Assembly (NCBI GenBank): GCA_963828825.1
Contig: CAWHGF010000004.1
Coordinates: forward strand, 868,001 to 932,000
Source: Bog-473 sp963828825
Lineage (GTDB): Bacteria; Actinomycetota; Acidimicrobiia; Acidimicrobiales; RAAP-2
DNA: 64,000 bases
Reading direction: 5' to 3'
How positions within the stretch are numbered: the stretch's first letter is position 1; the number at the start of each line of letters is the position of its first letter. Both the position numbers and the translations under genes were made by a program. Shown here one piece after another: positions 54,632 to 63,416 of the stretch. The notes beneath the pieces are model-generated. The model had not been told where the DNA came from. It saw only the letters and a list, made by a program, of their open reading frames with translations, and ran no database searches.

Positions 54632-55494
54632 CAGTTGTCGAGCGAGATGATCGTGGTCGGTTTGGGCAGGGTGACCTCCCCGCTGCGCTTGGTGACGGCG
54701 GTGCCGAGCGCCAGGAACTCAATGGTGTGCGAGCCCCACTGGTGCGACTTCTCCTCCAGGCGGACCCCCACGATTCCGCTGGACTCCAACCGGCCCGCCT
54801 CGTCCTGCATGCGCGTCATGGCCAGCTCCCGGGCCTCGTAGAGCGCCTGGGTGAAGTTGGGCAGCTCGACGTTCTGCCCCACCGAACCCAGGGCCTGGGT
54901 GAACTTGCGGTGCGCGATGTGGAAGACGCACGTCCCCATGACGAGACCCTGCGGCACGTGCCCGGTCTGCATCAAGGTCCAGAAGTCCTGACCCGACAGG
55001 TCCGAGCTGAAGGGCTTGCCCTGCACGTTGCGGTACGAGTTCCCGTCCTCTGCCTTGACTGCCGTGCCGAAGGCGATGAACTCCGCCGAGTCTTTGCCCC
55101 ACTCGTAGTAATTGACGTCGAGCCGCACACCGACCACGCCGTCGGCCCCGAGCTCCTCGGCTTCCTCTTCCATCCGGTTCATGGCCAGCTCGCGGGCGGT
55201 GTACATGGCCTCGGTGAGCTTGGTCAGCTCCTGACTCTGCCCCCACTTCCGGGTCTGAATGCCGATGTGGTAGATCGACGAGCCCATCACGAACCCCAGC
55301 GGATGGAAGCCCGCCTCCTTGACGAGCAGGAACTCGTTGACCGAGAGGTCGGAGGTGAAGAGGCCGTGCTCCAGCTCCTCGAGCCGGTGGGCGGCGTCCT
55401 TGGGCAGGTCGCGCGGCACGGGCGGCGGCGCGGGCGGCGGCGTGGCCGCCGGGGCGGGCGCCGCCTCCGTTGGCTGCGGCGTTTCCTGGGTCAC
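54631..55494 (-). CDS. Protein with two YbjQ-like domains
   Basis: 287 residues. After a Pro/Ala-rich start come two modules with the same plan: 'FTSDLSVNEFLLVKEAGFH' with 'AEELGADGVVGVRLDVNYY', and 'FSSDLSGQDFWTLMQTGHV' with 'AGRLESSGIVGVRLEEKSH'. The helix 'TEAMYTARELAMNRMEEEA' before each strand is the clearest YbjQ-like feature. The GTG start overlaps the previous stop (GTGA) and its stop overlaps the next ATG. The family is named heavy-metal-binding, but metal binding is not evident from residues here. Confidence 0.78.
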   Translation of the reverse strand: MTQETPQPTEAAPAPAATPPPAPPPVPRDLPKDAAHRLEELEHGLFTSDLSVNEFLLVKEAGFHPLGFVMGSSIYHIGIQTRKWGQSQELTKLTEAMYTARELAMNRMEEEAEELGADGVVGVRLDVNYYEWGKDSAEFIAFGTAVKAEDGNSYRNVQGKPFSSDLSGQDFWTLMQTGHVPQGLVMGTCVFHIAHRKFTQALGSVGQNVELPNFTQALYEARELAMTRMQDEAGRLESSGIVGVRLEEKSHQWGSHTIEFLALGTAVTKRSGEVTLPKPTTIISLDN

Positions 55495-55988
55495 GATTGG
55501 CCTCCGATCACGATGTTCTCCAACGCTTGACGGGTCTGGTCGCTGTGCGCCGCCTCCGATTGCAAGGTGGTCAGCAGCCGGGTGAGCCAGACGTCCATGC
55601 CGACCTGCTCGCTGCGGATGCGGATGCCGCCCGAGGAGTGCCCGATGCTGCAGCGCACGGTGCCGCCCTCCACGCTGGCCTCGAGGGTGTCGTCACCCAG
55701 GGTGACGCGCACCGACTTGATCTCGTCGGACTTGCGGAAGCGTCCCGCCCGTTCGACCGTGATCCGGCCGCCGAGCACCTCGGAGAGCTGGGCCACCAGG
55801 AGCTTGAGCATGATCCGCAGATCCGTGCTGTTCGAAGCCAGCTGCGAGACGGCCATGCTCAGGTCGAAGGCCGCGTCGTCCCCCCCGGCCCCTGACCCCG
55901 CCCCTGAGAGCGCGTTCATGCCCGCGCCGGTCTCGGCCTCCGTACCTTCGATTGAACCACCTGGCGAGCCGGCGGGCTCCATTGACAT
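55491..55988 (-). CDS. Hypothetical protein, first gene of the YbjQ operon
   Basis: About 165 residues. A Gly/Ser/Ala-rich start leads to a helical segment ('MAVSQLASNSTDLRIMLKL') and a mixed alpha/beta part ('IKSVRVTLGDDTLEASVEG', 'SEQVGMDVWLTRLLTTLQS'). No family is recognised. Starts at 55919 or 56009 are also possible. It is coupled to the next gene by GTGA. Conserved linkage with YbjQ-domain genes would be its best clue. Confidence 0.6.
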   Translation of the reverse strand: MSMEPAGSPGGSIEGTEAETGAGMNALSGAGSGAGGDDAAFDLSMAVSQLASNSTDLRIMLKLLVAQLSEVLGGRITVERAGRFRKSDEIKSVRVTLGDDTLEASVEGGTVRCSIGHSSGGIRIRSEQVGMDVWLTRLLTTLQSEAAHSDQTRQALENIVIGGQS

Positions 55989-56037
55989 CGGCCGCGATCG
56001 TACCGCCACCTTCCGGGGGTGGCCCTCCGGCCGGTGA

Positions 56038-56487
56038 TCAGGCCGAACGCGGCTCGCAGATCACCACCGGGATCTCCCGGCCGGCCTTCTTCTGATAGCT
56101 GTCGTAGCCCTTGTAGGAGGCGACGATGTCCGGCCACAGTGCCGCCTTCTCCTCCGGCGACGCCGTCCGGGCCCGCATGGCGCGGGTCTCGCCGTTCATC
56201 GTGATCCGCACATCGGGGTTGGCGACCAGGTTCCGGTACCACTGGGGATCGCGGTGGTCGCCACCCTTCGAGGCGATCAGCACGACCCGGCTCTCGTCGT
56301 TGATGGGCGTGGTGAGCATGGTGACGCGCGGCTGACCCGACTTTCGCCCGATCGTCTCCAGTTCCACTCCCGGCATGCCGAAGAGGACGTTGGGCCAACG
56401 GCCGCCCGTCACGCGCAGTGCAGCCTTGTGCGTCAGGTTCAAGAGCTTGAACCCGGCGTCGACGAGGGGCTTGCGTTGTTCGGTCAT
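56038..56487 (-). CDS. Deazaflavin (F420)-dependent nitroreductase-family protein
   Basis: 149 residues of the DDN-like split-barrel family: 'GVELETIGRKSGQPRVTML' (core strand with the cofactor-contact Gly/Arg region), 'VLIASKGGDHRDPQWYRNL', and 'NPDVRITMNGETRAMRART' near the C-terminus. Such enzymes use F420H2 to reduce quinones or nitro compounds. The ATG at 'MTEQRKPLVD' has an AAGG site; one codon pair upstream is an alternative. Confidence 0.85.
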   Translation of the reverse strand: MTEQRKPLVDAGFKLLNLTHKAALRVTGGRWPNVLFGMPGVELETIGRKSGQPRVTMLTTPINDESRVVLIASKGGDHRDPQWYRNLVANPDVRITMNGETRAMRARTASPEEKAALWPDIVASYKGYDSYQKKAGREIPVVICEPRSA

Positions 56488-56512
56488 CGCCATCCTTGTC
56501 TGTACCCTCGCT

Positions 56513-56552
56513 CCGTCGTTCCGTCGTTCCGTCGTTCCGTCGCTCCGTCGTT
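56513..56552. repeat. 8-bp tandem repeat (five copies)
   Basis: CCGTCGTT repeats five times, with one copy reading CCGTCGCT. It lies just ahead of the DDN-like gene on its upstream side, so changes in copy number could alter promoter spacing. An effect is conjecture. Confidence 0.9.
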
Positions 56553-56837
56553 CGTGTCGGCTGCAGCCACGCTCACCCTGCATCTGGTTGCCCCGTTGCC
56601 GCGTTGCCCCGTTGCCCGACGAACCTGTTCCCGACGAACCTATAGGGAACGGGTGGGGGTGAGCGGCCCCGACGCTCCCTCCGGCATGAGCTCCGTGAAT
56701 CTCCCTGAACGCCGGAAACCGCTCCACTGGGGCGCTCCATGCCCCACGGGGCCGCCCCCCGCTCGATACGATGCACGCTGCAGTCCGCAGGGCAGCGGTT
56801 GGGGAACGACGATCACGGATCCAAACCTGGGAGGACG

Positions 56838-58808
56838 GTGACCTTCTCACCGCTGCACACACGACGCAGGGCCCGTGCCGGAACGGGAACGGTCGGCGTC
56901 GCACGGACGCGTACCACGGCACCCCCTCTGGTGCGCCGGCTGGAACCCCCTCTGGTCCGTCCGTTGCTCGCGGCCCTCATCGTGCTCGTCGGCGCGGTCG
57001 CCTCCGTCGGCATCGCCGCGGTCGCCGCGCCCGCGGCCGGTGCGGCGAACTGGTCCCCCGTCCACGCCGGTGACTTCCCCGACCCGAGCATCCTCTATTG
57101 GAACGGCGTCTACTACGGCTTTGCCACCCAGAATTTCGCGGCGGCGAGCCAGACCGTCAACATCCAGGTGTCCACCTCTTCGGATGGGGTCAACTGGACT
57201 CAGTCAACCGGGTCGGATGCGCTGCCCACACTCGGTTCGTGGGCCACACCCGGTGACACGTGGGCGCCCAGCGTCGCCTACAACGGCACCGAGTTCGTCA
57301 TGTACTACACGGCCACCGAGGCCTGGTCCGGCGACCAGTGCATCGGCCTGGCGACCTCGTCCAGCCCCTTGGGCCCGTACCGGGACACCCGGTCCGCGCC
57401 TGTCGTGTGCCAGAACGGGGTCGACGTCGGCAACCCGGTCCAGACTGTCGACAACGGCAACTACGGCGGCAGCATCGACCCTGACATCTTCACCAACTCC
57501 TCGGGCGACTCCTGGCTGATATGGAAGAACGACGGCAACCACATCGGCCAGGACCCCACCTCAATCTGGTCGACGCCACTCACCACCGCTCTTACGCCCG
57601 TGTTCACCACACCGACGCTCCTCCTGACCGCGAACACGCAGAACTGGCAGAGCGGCATCGTCGAGGGCCCCGACATGCTCGAAACCGGATCCGACAACTA
57701 CGACCTCTTCTACTCCGGAAGTGACGAGGGCGCCTCCACCTACGCCATCGGCTGGGCCAATTGCCCCTCCGGCCCCAGTGGCGCCTGCACGGACATGTCG
57801 ACGACGGGACCCCTGCTCGCCACGTCCCCGGGGATGTCGGGGCCCGGCGGACCGGACGTCTTCACCGAGCACTCGTCGGGGAACCTCGTCATGGCCTTCG
57901 CAGCCTGGCAGGGGTCGACGATCGGCTACCTCTCCTGTGGCATCCGTCCCATGTACCTGGCCGACTTGAGCTTCCAAGCGAACGGCACCCCCGCTCTCTC
58001 GCCGTACAACCCCGGCGCGTCACCCGCCACCAATCCGGCCTGCCCGCAATCGCCGGGCCCCGCTCCTGGATACTGGCAGGTGGGCGCGGACGGAGGCGTC
58101 TTCAGCTTCGGCGGCGCGCAGTTCCACGGCTCCACCGGCTCCATGCGGCTGAACAAGCCCGTCGTCGGTATGGCGGCGACCCCCGACGGCAACGGCTACT
58201 GGCTGGTGGCCAGCGACGGCGGCGTGTTCGCCTACGGGGACGCCGGCTTCTACGGCTCGACGGGCAGCATCGCGCTGAACAAACCGATCATCGGCATGGT
58301 CCCCAGCATCGACGGGCGGGGCTATTGGCTGATCGCCAGTGACGGGGGGGTGTTCGCCTTCGGCGATGCCAAGTTCTACGGCTCCGCCGCCAGCGATGGG
58401 CTTCCCTACCCGGTGACGGCGGCAGCGGCAAGCTTCCTGGGCGGCGGCTACTGGCTCGTCGACGCCAACGGCCAGGTCTTCAACTTCGGCGACGCCCAGA
58501 ACGAGGGCCAACCCGTCTTCGCGCCAGGCGGATACCGCATCACCGGCATGGCGGGCACGCAGAACTCGGGCGGGTACTGGCTCGCCAGCGCGAACGGCAA
58601 CGTGGCGGACTTCGGTGACGCGGCGCCCTACGGCTCCATGATCGGCAGGCCCCTGAACGCGCCCGTCGTCGGGATGGCCGCCAACGCCACTGGATACTGG
58701 CTCCAGGGCGCCGACGGGGGCATCTTCACCTTCGGCAGCGCCGAGTTCTACGGCTCCATGGGCGGCCAACCACTCAACGCACCGATGGTCGGCATCGCGG
58801 CGACCTGA
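56838..58808 (+). CDS. Secreted GH43-like domain with C-terminal GYWL repeats
   Basis: A 656-aa protein. A long basic N-terminus with a hydrophobic signal segment ('LLAALIVLVGAVASVGIAA') is followed by a five-bladed propeller resembling glycoside hydrolase family 43: 'DFPDPSILYWNGVYYGFAT' (base-like Asp), 'GSIDPDIFTNSSGDSWLIW' (pKa-modulating Asp) and 'GIVEGPDMLETGSDNYDLF' (acid Glu). The last 250 residues carry six repeats such as 'GYWLVASDGGVFAYGDAGF'. The likely role is cutting arabinose- or xylose-containing glycans outside the cell. The GTG start follows GGGAGG. Confidence 0.87.
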   Translation: MTFSPLHTRRRARAGTGTVGVARTRTTAPPLVRRLEPPLVRPLLAALIVLVGAVASVGIAAVAAPAAGAANWSPVHAGDFPDPSILYWNGVYYGFATQNFAAASQTVNIQVSTSSDGVNWTQSTGSDALPTLGSWATPGDTWAPSVAYNGTEFVMYYTATEAWSGDQCIGLATSSSPLGPYRDTRSAPVVCQNGVDVGNPVQTVDNGNYGGSIDPDIFTNSSGDSWLIWKNDGNHIGQDPTSIWSTPLTTALTPVFTTPTLLLTANTQNWQSGIVEGPDMLETGSDNYDLFYSGSDEGASTYAIGWANCPSGPSGACTDMSTTGPLLATSPGMSGPGGPDVFTEHSSGNLVMAFAAWQGSTIGYLSCGIRPMYLADLSFQANGTPALSPYNPGASPATNPACPQSPGPAPGYWQVGADGGVFSFGGAQFHGSTGSMRLNKPVVGMAATPDGNGYWLVASDGGVFAYGDAGFYGSTGSIALNKPIIGMVPSIDGRGYWLIASDGGVFAFGDAKFYGSAASDGLPYPVTAAAASFLGGGYWLVDANGQVFNFGDAQNEGQPVFAPGGYRITGMAGTQNSGGYWLASANGNVADFGDAAPYGSMIGRPLNAPVVGMAANATGYWLQGADGGIFTFGSAEFYGSMGGQPLNAPMVGIAAT

Positions 58809-58998
58809 CCCGCCGGCGAAGAGAGCCCCGGCGACGCCCGACCCGAGACACCTCGGGCCCGGAGCACCGGGACTCTCCCGCCTTCCAGCCACCTGGATGT
58901 TGCGAGGCCACCCTTGGTGCGTTCGCCTGCCCGAGGGTCACCCGAGGGTCATACGGTCTGCGGCTCCCGCAGGGTTGCGGTCTATCCTGGGGCGGCGC

Positions 58999-59046
58999 CG
59001 CGGGGCCGACCGCGGGGCCGACCGCGGGGCCGACCGCGGGGACCGG
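58999..59046. repeat. 12-bp tandem repeat (about four copies)
   Basis: CGCGGGGCCGAC is repeated three times exactly and a fourth time imperfectly, about 50 bp before the following VOC gene. It is probably slippage-derived. Confidence 0.9.
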
Positions 59047-59098
59047 CCGCCGACACCGGCCGTCGACACATATGGCACCGCCACGGAAGGGCAGGCTC

Positions 59099-59692
59099 AT
59101 GACAGGCAGCACGGGCGGATTCGAGTTGCGGGGCATCAACCATCTCGCCCTCGTCTGCCGCGACATGGAGCGAACGGTGGACTTCTATACCAACGTCCTG
59201 GGCATGCCGCTGGTCAAGACGATCGAGCTGCCGGCCGGGATGGGCCAGCACTTCTTCTTCGACTGCGGTGGCGGAGACTGCCTCGCCTTCTTCTGGTTCC
59301 CCGACGTGCCCGATGGCGTACCGGGCATCAGCGCGCCGGCGGCCCGCCCCGACCAGGGTGATCTGACGAGCGCCATCGGCTCCATGAACCACGTCGCCTT
59401 CGACGTCGCTCCCGACAAGATGGAGGAGTACCGCGAGCGGCTCGTCGCCGCCGGCGTCGACTGCACGGAGATCGCCAATCACGACGACTCCGAATGGGGC
59501 ATCAGTGACACCATGCACCCGGGCGTCTTCGTCCGCAGCATCTACTTCCAGGATCCCGACGGCATCCTGCTCGAGTTCGCCTGCTGGATGCGCGAGTTCC
59601 GCCTCACCGACGTCTCGCACGTCCCGGCCAAGGCCGTCGACGCCAACCTGGCCGCCGAGCCCGAGCTCCCGGCCCAACCGATCCAGGTCTGA
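59099..59692 (+). CDS. VOC-superfamily dioxygenase-like protein
   Basis: 197 residues with 'RGINHLALVCRDMERTVDF' and 'FYTNVLGMPLVKTIELPAG' in module 1 (His metal ligand), then 'SMNHVAFDVAPDKMEEYRE' and 'YFQDPDGILLEFACWM' in module 2 (His and Glu). The complete 2-His-1-carboxylate-like set suggests an active VOC enzyme. It lies upstream of a CMD-like gene on the same strand, with a short repeat between. The substrate is unknown. Confidence 0.87.
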   Translation: MTGSTGGFELRGINHLALVCRDMERTVDFYTNVLGMPLVKTIELPAGMGQHFFFDCGGGDCLAFFWFPDVPDGVPGISAPAARPDQGDLTSAIGSMNHVAFDVAPDKMEEYRERLVAAGVDCTEIANHDDSEWGISDTMHPGVFVRSIYFQDPDGILLEFACWMREFRLTDVSHVPAKAVDANLAAEPELPAQPIQV

Positions 59693-59708
59693 TCGAGCCC
59701 GCCCCATC

Positions 59709-59736
59709 CCCGACACCCGACACCCAACACCCGACA
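59709..59736. repeat. 7-bp tandem repeat (four copies)
   Basis: CCCGACA is repeated four times (third copy CCCAACA) between the VOC and CMD-like genes, ending 7 bp before the start codon. It occupies the spot where a ribosome-binding site would be expected; none is visible. Confidence 0.85.
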
Positions 59737-59743
59737 CCGACCC

Positions 59744-60382
59744 ATGCCCCGCCTCCGCCAGGTCCCCAAAGACGAGGCCACCGCGCCCATCGTCACCACC
59801 ATGTACGAGTGGCTCTTCGAGGGCCGTGACCCCGTGGCCGAGCCGGGCCGCTGGGACGGCACCACCGGCGACTGGTGGACCGTGTTTGCCCTCAGCCCCG
59901 ACATCCTCGACCACTGCGTCAAGGGTTTCGGCCTCTACCAATCGCCCACACGGGTCCTCGACCCCAAACTGCGAGAGCTCGGCCAGATACGCGCCGGCTA
60001 CGCCGCGGCCAGCCAGTTCGTCTTCAGCCAGCACGCCAAGTCCATGCGCGGGCTCGGCATGCCCGAGGAGCAGATCACGCACATCCCGGCGTGGAGCGCG
60101 GCCCCCGAGGGCACCTACGACGCCGCCGAGCGGGCCGTCCTCGCCTACACCGACTGCCTCGTCTACGACCACGGCCGCGTCCCCGACGAGCTCTTCGCCG
60201 AGCTGCGACGCCACCTCGACGACGTCGCCATCCTGGAGCTCACCTACATCACGACGCTGTATTTCCAGCACGCCGTGATGTCGAAGGCTCTCCGCACGGA
60301 GTTCGACGACCGCGACGATCCCATTGTCGAGGTTCCGGGTCCCTTGGGGGCCACCGCGATGCAGCCGGGCCCGGGCCGGTGA
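59744..60382 (+). CDS. Carboxymuconolactone decarboxylase/AhpD-like protein
   Basis: A 212-aa all-helical protein. The AhpD-like core is 'DPKLRELGQIRAGYAAASQ' and 'FVFSQHAKSMRGLGMPEEQ'. The usual CxxxC thiol pair is not present; the segment reads 'AAASQFVFSQH', so a peroxidase role is unlikely. A second conserved stretch is 'ERAVLAYTDCLVYDHGRVP'. It probably acts on a cyclic carboxylic compound. The stop overlaps the next GTG (GTGA). Confidence 0.82.
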   Translation: MPRLRQVPKDEATAPIVTTMYEWLFEGRDPVAEPGRWDGTTGDWWTVFALSPDILDHCVKGFGLYQSPTRVLDPKLRELGQIRAGYAAASQFVFSQHAKSMRGLGMPEEQITHIPAWSAAPEGTYDAAERAVLAYTDCLVYDHGRVPDELFAELRRHLDDVAILELTYITTLYFQHAVMSKALRTEFDDRDDPIVEVPGPLGATAMQPGPGR

Positions 60383-61407
60383 CGGCGGACCACGTCGTCC
60401 TGCCAGACGACGAAAGGCGGCACATCCCCGACGGTGAGGACCTGTGGAACGAGTCCTACTACTGCGACTTCGTCCGGTCCGACGGCTCCATGGGCGGCTG
60501 GCTCCGGCTCGGTCTCTATCCCAACCGCCAGGTCGCCTGGTGGACCACCTGGATCGTCTGGCCCGACCGAGCGGGCGTCTGCTCGGTCGACTACCGGGCC
60601 CCGGTCCCGCCCGGTGACGGCCTGATCTCGGAGTCCACCTCCGACGCCGCCTCCTCCGACGCCGCCTCCTCCGACGCCGCCTCCTCCGACCGGATCGAGA
60701 TCGACCTGCGCCGGCCCCTCGAGGAGTTCCGCGTCGCCGCCCGCGCCCCGGCCCGCACGATCGACCCACCCGAGGACGTCTACGCCCACGGCGAGGGAAC
60801 CGGGACCCCCGCCCGGCTCGACCTCGACCTCACGTGGACGACCGACGGCGTCCCGTACCACTACGACCTGACGACTCGCTACGAGATCCCGTGCCTCGTC
60901 GCCGGCACGGTCACCGTCGACGGCGAGACGTTCACGGTCGAGGGGCAGGGCCAGCGCGACCACTCCTGGGGCGTGCGGGACTGGTGGGCCTTTGGATGGT
61001 GCTGGTGCTCCATGCGCCTCGAGGACGGCACCCGGGTCCACCTGGCCGACATCCGCATGATCCCGGACGTGCCCGTGTTCTTCGGATACATCCAGACGTC
61101 GGGCCAGGTGTACCCCGCCACCGCCCTCACCGTGACCGAGGACGCGGGAGAGCACGGCTTCCCATCCAGGGCGCGTATCGAGATCGCCGCGGACCCCGGC
61201 CCCGGCCCCGACTTGGACCTCGGGATCGAGGTCACTCCCGTTTCCTTCGGACCCGTGCTCCTGCGCAACGACGACGGCCGCACCAGCCGGTTCCCCCGAG
61301 CCATGGTGCGCTGCCGCACCGACGACGGCCGCCAGGGCGCGGGTTGGATCGAGTGGAACCAGCCGGACGCCGACCCGCCCCCGGCACAATCAACCGACAA
61401 CGCCTGA
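60379..61407 (+). CDS. DUF7064/CrtC-like beta-barrel protein
   Basis: 342 residues, almost all beta-strand: 'NESYYCDFVRSDGSMGGWL', 'RQVAWWTTWIVWPDRAGVC', 'EGQGQRDHSWGVRDWWAFG' and 'WCWCSMRLEDGTRVHLAD'. The 'GxRDHSWGxRDW' type motif is characteristic of the lipocalin-like hydratase fold (CrtC/DUF7064). A Ser/Asp/Ala stretch from a 15-bp DNA repeat interrupts the N-terminal half. It is coupled to the CMD-like gene. The substrate is unknown, perhaps a hydrophobic lipid. Confidence 0.72.
   Translation: MTADHVVLPDDERRHIPDGEDLWNESYYCDFVRSDGSMGGWLRLGLYPNRQVAWWTTWIVWPDRAGVCSVDYRAPVPPGDGLISESTSDAASSDAASSDAASSDRIEIDLRRPLEEFRVAARAPARTIDPPEDVYAHGEGTGTPARLDLDLTWTTDGVPYHYDLTTRYEIPCLVAGTVTVDGETFTVEGQGQRDHSWGVRDWWAFGWCWCSMRLEDGTRVHLADIRMIPDVPVFFGYIQTSGQVYPATALTVTEDAGEHGFPSRARIEIAADPGPGPDLDLGIEVTPVSFGPVLLRNDDGRTSRFPRAMVRCRTDDGRQGAGWIEWNQPDADPPPAQSTDNA
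60640..60690 (+). repeat. 15-bp in-frame tandem repeat
   Basis: TCCGACGCCGCCTCC repeats three times plus a partial copy inside the DUF7064-like gene, encoding SDAAS units. It falls in a predicted surface loop. Copy-number change would preserve the frame. Confidence 0.92.
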
Positions 61408-61495
61408 ACTCCCTACCCCTGTGTGACCACGGCCGCCGCCCCTTCACGGGCACGGCCGGCGCAAGTACAACACCGGGCCGTCGTTAATTTCCCGT

Positions 61496-62366
61496 GTGCG
61501 AGCAGAAACCGTCGAATCGTCCCGTGTACCTTCGCCCCTACACGCACGCTCCGGATTGGGGAGCCGCCGTCGCCACCCCCGCCCGCCCCGCCACTCGCGC
61601 CGGCGCCGGCCCCTGATCGCTGCGACCCTCCCCCTGGCCGCCCTCGCCCTCACCACTCTCTGGATGGGATCCACAGCGACGGCCGCCGCCACCACGCCAC
61701 CCACGACCACGCCACCCACGACCACGCCACCCACGAACCACCACCACGCTCCCCAGCGGATCCACCCCCGCCGACCGTTGGATCGTCAAGGCCATCGCCG
61801 CAGAACAGACCTTCGGCAGCGTCCACGTCGACGGCAAGATCACCCAGGGCAAGTCCGAGATACTCCTCGACCTCCTCGTGAATCGTGACGGCGAGGGCGG
61901 GGGCGAGTTCGTCCAACAAGGCAACCTCATCAAGATCGAGCGGGTCGGCCCCCTCCTCTACTTCAATGCGCCCACGAAGTTCTGGACCAGCCACGCCACG
62001 GCCGCCCAGACCAAGGAGTTCGGGGGGAAGTGGATCGAGTTCTCCGCCGTCGACCCCCGCTTCACCTCCTTCGACCAGTTCCTCGATGCGGCCGACCTCG
62101 TCGTCGCGGCCTTCCAGGGCCACACGGCACCGCTCACCCTCGGCCGCCCCACCACGTTCGCCGGCCACAGGGTGGTGGTCGTCAAGGACACGGTCACGAG
62201 CGGAGGGAAGAGGAGCACGGGCCTGATGTACATCGCCGCCACCGGCCCGGCCTACGTGTACAAGATCGTCGACGACACCCCGGGCAACGTGAGCACCGTC
62301 GTCTTCACCGACTACGGCAAGGGCGTCACGCTCGGCGTCCCGCCCAACGCCATCAACCTCTCCTAG
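61496..62366 (+). pseudogene. Secreted LppX/LprG-like protein, one frameshift
   Basis: A basic start and signal segment ('LIAATLPLAALALTTLWMG') lead to a Thr/Pro linker. At about 61736 an extra A in the linker (ACGAACC) changes the frame. The mature domain follows: 'ADRWIVKAIAAEQTFGSVH', 'KFWTSHATAAQTKEFGGKW', 'TFAGHRVVVVKDTVTSGGK' and 'PGNVSTVVFTDYGKGVTLG'. This resembles mycobacterial-type lipid-carrier or sensor domains. No lipobox cysteine is seen. About 285 residues if repaired. Confidence 0.6.
61691..61736 (+). repeat. 15-bp tandem repeat in Thr/Pro linker
   Basis: CCACCCACGACCACG occurs two and a half to three times, encoding TTPPT units. The frameshift of the host gene lies at its right edge, consistent with replication slippage. 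Confidence 0.85.
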
Positions 62367-62522
62367 GCCCTCTTCGATCAGGTCTCTCGGAGGCGAGACT
62401 CTCCGGCCGGACCGCTCTCTCCGGGCGGGTCGCCGGGTCCTCCTGCCGGACCGATCCCGGCGGACGGACCGCAGCGGCCCCCCAGGGATGCCTCCGCGCT
62501 GGCGGCAACTACTTCGACACGC

Positions 62523-63287
62523 CTACTTGAACATGTCACCGAGGACCTTGGCCGCCCCGACGCCCGCAGCCGCGCCCTCGACGCCGTGGTGGTCGTCGCG
62601 GTCGGGCATGTACTCGCCGATCACGCCGGCCAGGATCGGCAGCGGCATCGACTGCAGCCAGATCCGGCCCGGGCCCGTCAGCAGGGCGAAGTGGTGCCCG
62701 TCCGCGCCCATGTAGCGGTTGGCCAGGCCGGGCACCCTCTGCACGGAGAAGGTGACGGAGGCCTGAAAGAGGCCGGCGTGACCGGGGTGCACCCGCATCG
62801 TCTGGCCGGCGGCCAGGTCGTAGACGATCACCTCGCCCGAGAGGTCGATGAAGGCGCGGCCGTTGCCGCCGACCTTCTGGAGGATGAAGCCTTCGCCGCC
62901 GAAGACCCCGCCGCGGAACGACTGCTGGAATCCCATGGACAGCTCGATCCCGGGCGTGGCCGCCATGAAGCCGTGCCGATGGACCATGAACTCGTTGCCC
63001 GGGGCCACGTCGATCGGCAGGATGTGACCGGGGAACTTGGAGGCGAAGGCGATCGAGCCGGCGCCGCCCTGGGCGGTGTACGTCGTCATCATGAAGCTGG
63101 CACCGGAGACGGCCCGCTTGACGGCTCCCATGATGCCTTTGCCGCCCATGCCGCCGCCGGTGTTGGTGGCCATTTGGACTGCGTCTGACATCCAGCTGAA
63201 CTCGCCGGCCTCCGACACGACGGACTCGCCGTCGGCGAGCGAGAGCTCGAGCACCGGCATCGTCGTTCCGTGGATCGTCTCTTCCAT
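62523..63287 (-). CDS. AIM24 family protein
   Basis: 254 residues of the AIM24/TIGR00266 beta-sandwich family: 'LELSLADGESVVSEAGEFS', 'FASKFPGHILPIDVAPGNE', 'FRGGVFGGEGFILQKVGGN' and 'GRAFIDLSGEVIVYDLAAG'. The Gly-rich segment ('NTGGGMGGKGIMGAVKRAV') near residue 45 is family-typical. The biochemical role in bacteria is unknown. It lies downstream of a membrane-protein gene on the same strand. Confidence 0.92.
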   Translation of the reverse strand: MEETIHGTTMPVLELSLADGESVVSEAGEFSWMSDAVQMATNTGGGMGGKGIMGAVKRAVSGASFMMTTYTAQGGAGSIAFASKFPGHILPIDVAPGNEFMVHRHGFMAATPGIELSMGFQQSFRGGVFGGEGFILQKVGGNGRAFIDLSGEVIVYDLAAGQTMRVHPGHAGLFQASVTFSVQRVPGLANRYMGADGHHFALLTGPGRIWLQSMPLPILAGVIGEYMPDRDDHHGVEGAAAGVGAAKVLGDMFK

Positions 63288-63332
63288 GGTGGGCCTCCTC
63301 GGAGGGTTTGAGTGTGAGTGGCTGTGGTTGTG

Positions 63333-63380
63333 GGTGCGGCTGTCGGTGCGGCTGTCGGTGCGGCTGTCTGTGGGGCTGTC
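63333..63380. repeat. 12-bp tandem repeat (about four copies)
   Basis: GGTGCGGCTGTC appears three times exactly and once altered, between the membrane-protein stop and the AIM24 start. It lies in the probable leader of the AIM24 gene. Confidence 0.9.
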
Positions 63381-63416
63381 GGCGTGGGAGTCAAGACGTT
63401 CTGAGGCGTCCGGCGG

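Noticed and set aside
59744..60382. AhpD-like alkylhydroperoxidase activity for the CMD-family protein
   Set aside because: The CxxC thiol pair needed for that activity is missing at the expected place.
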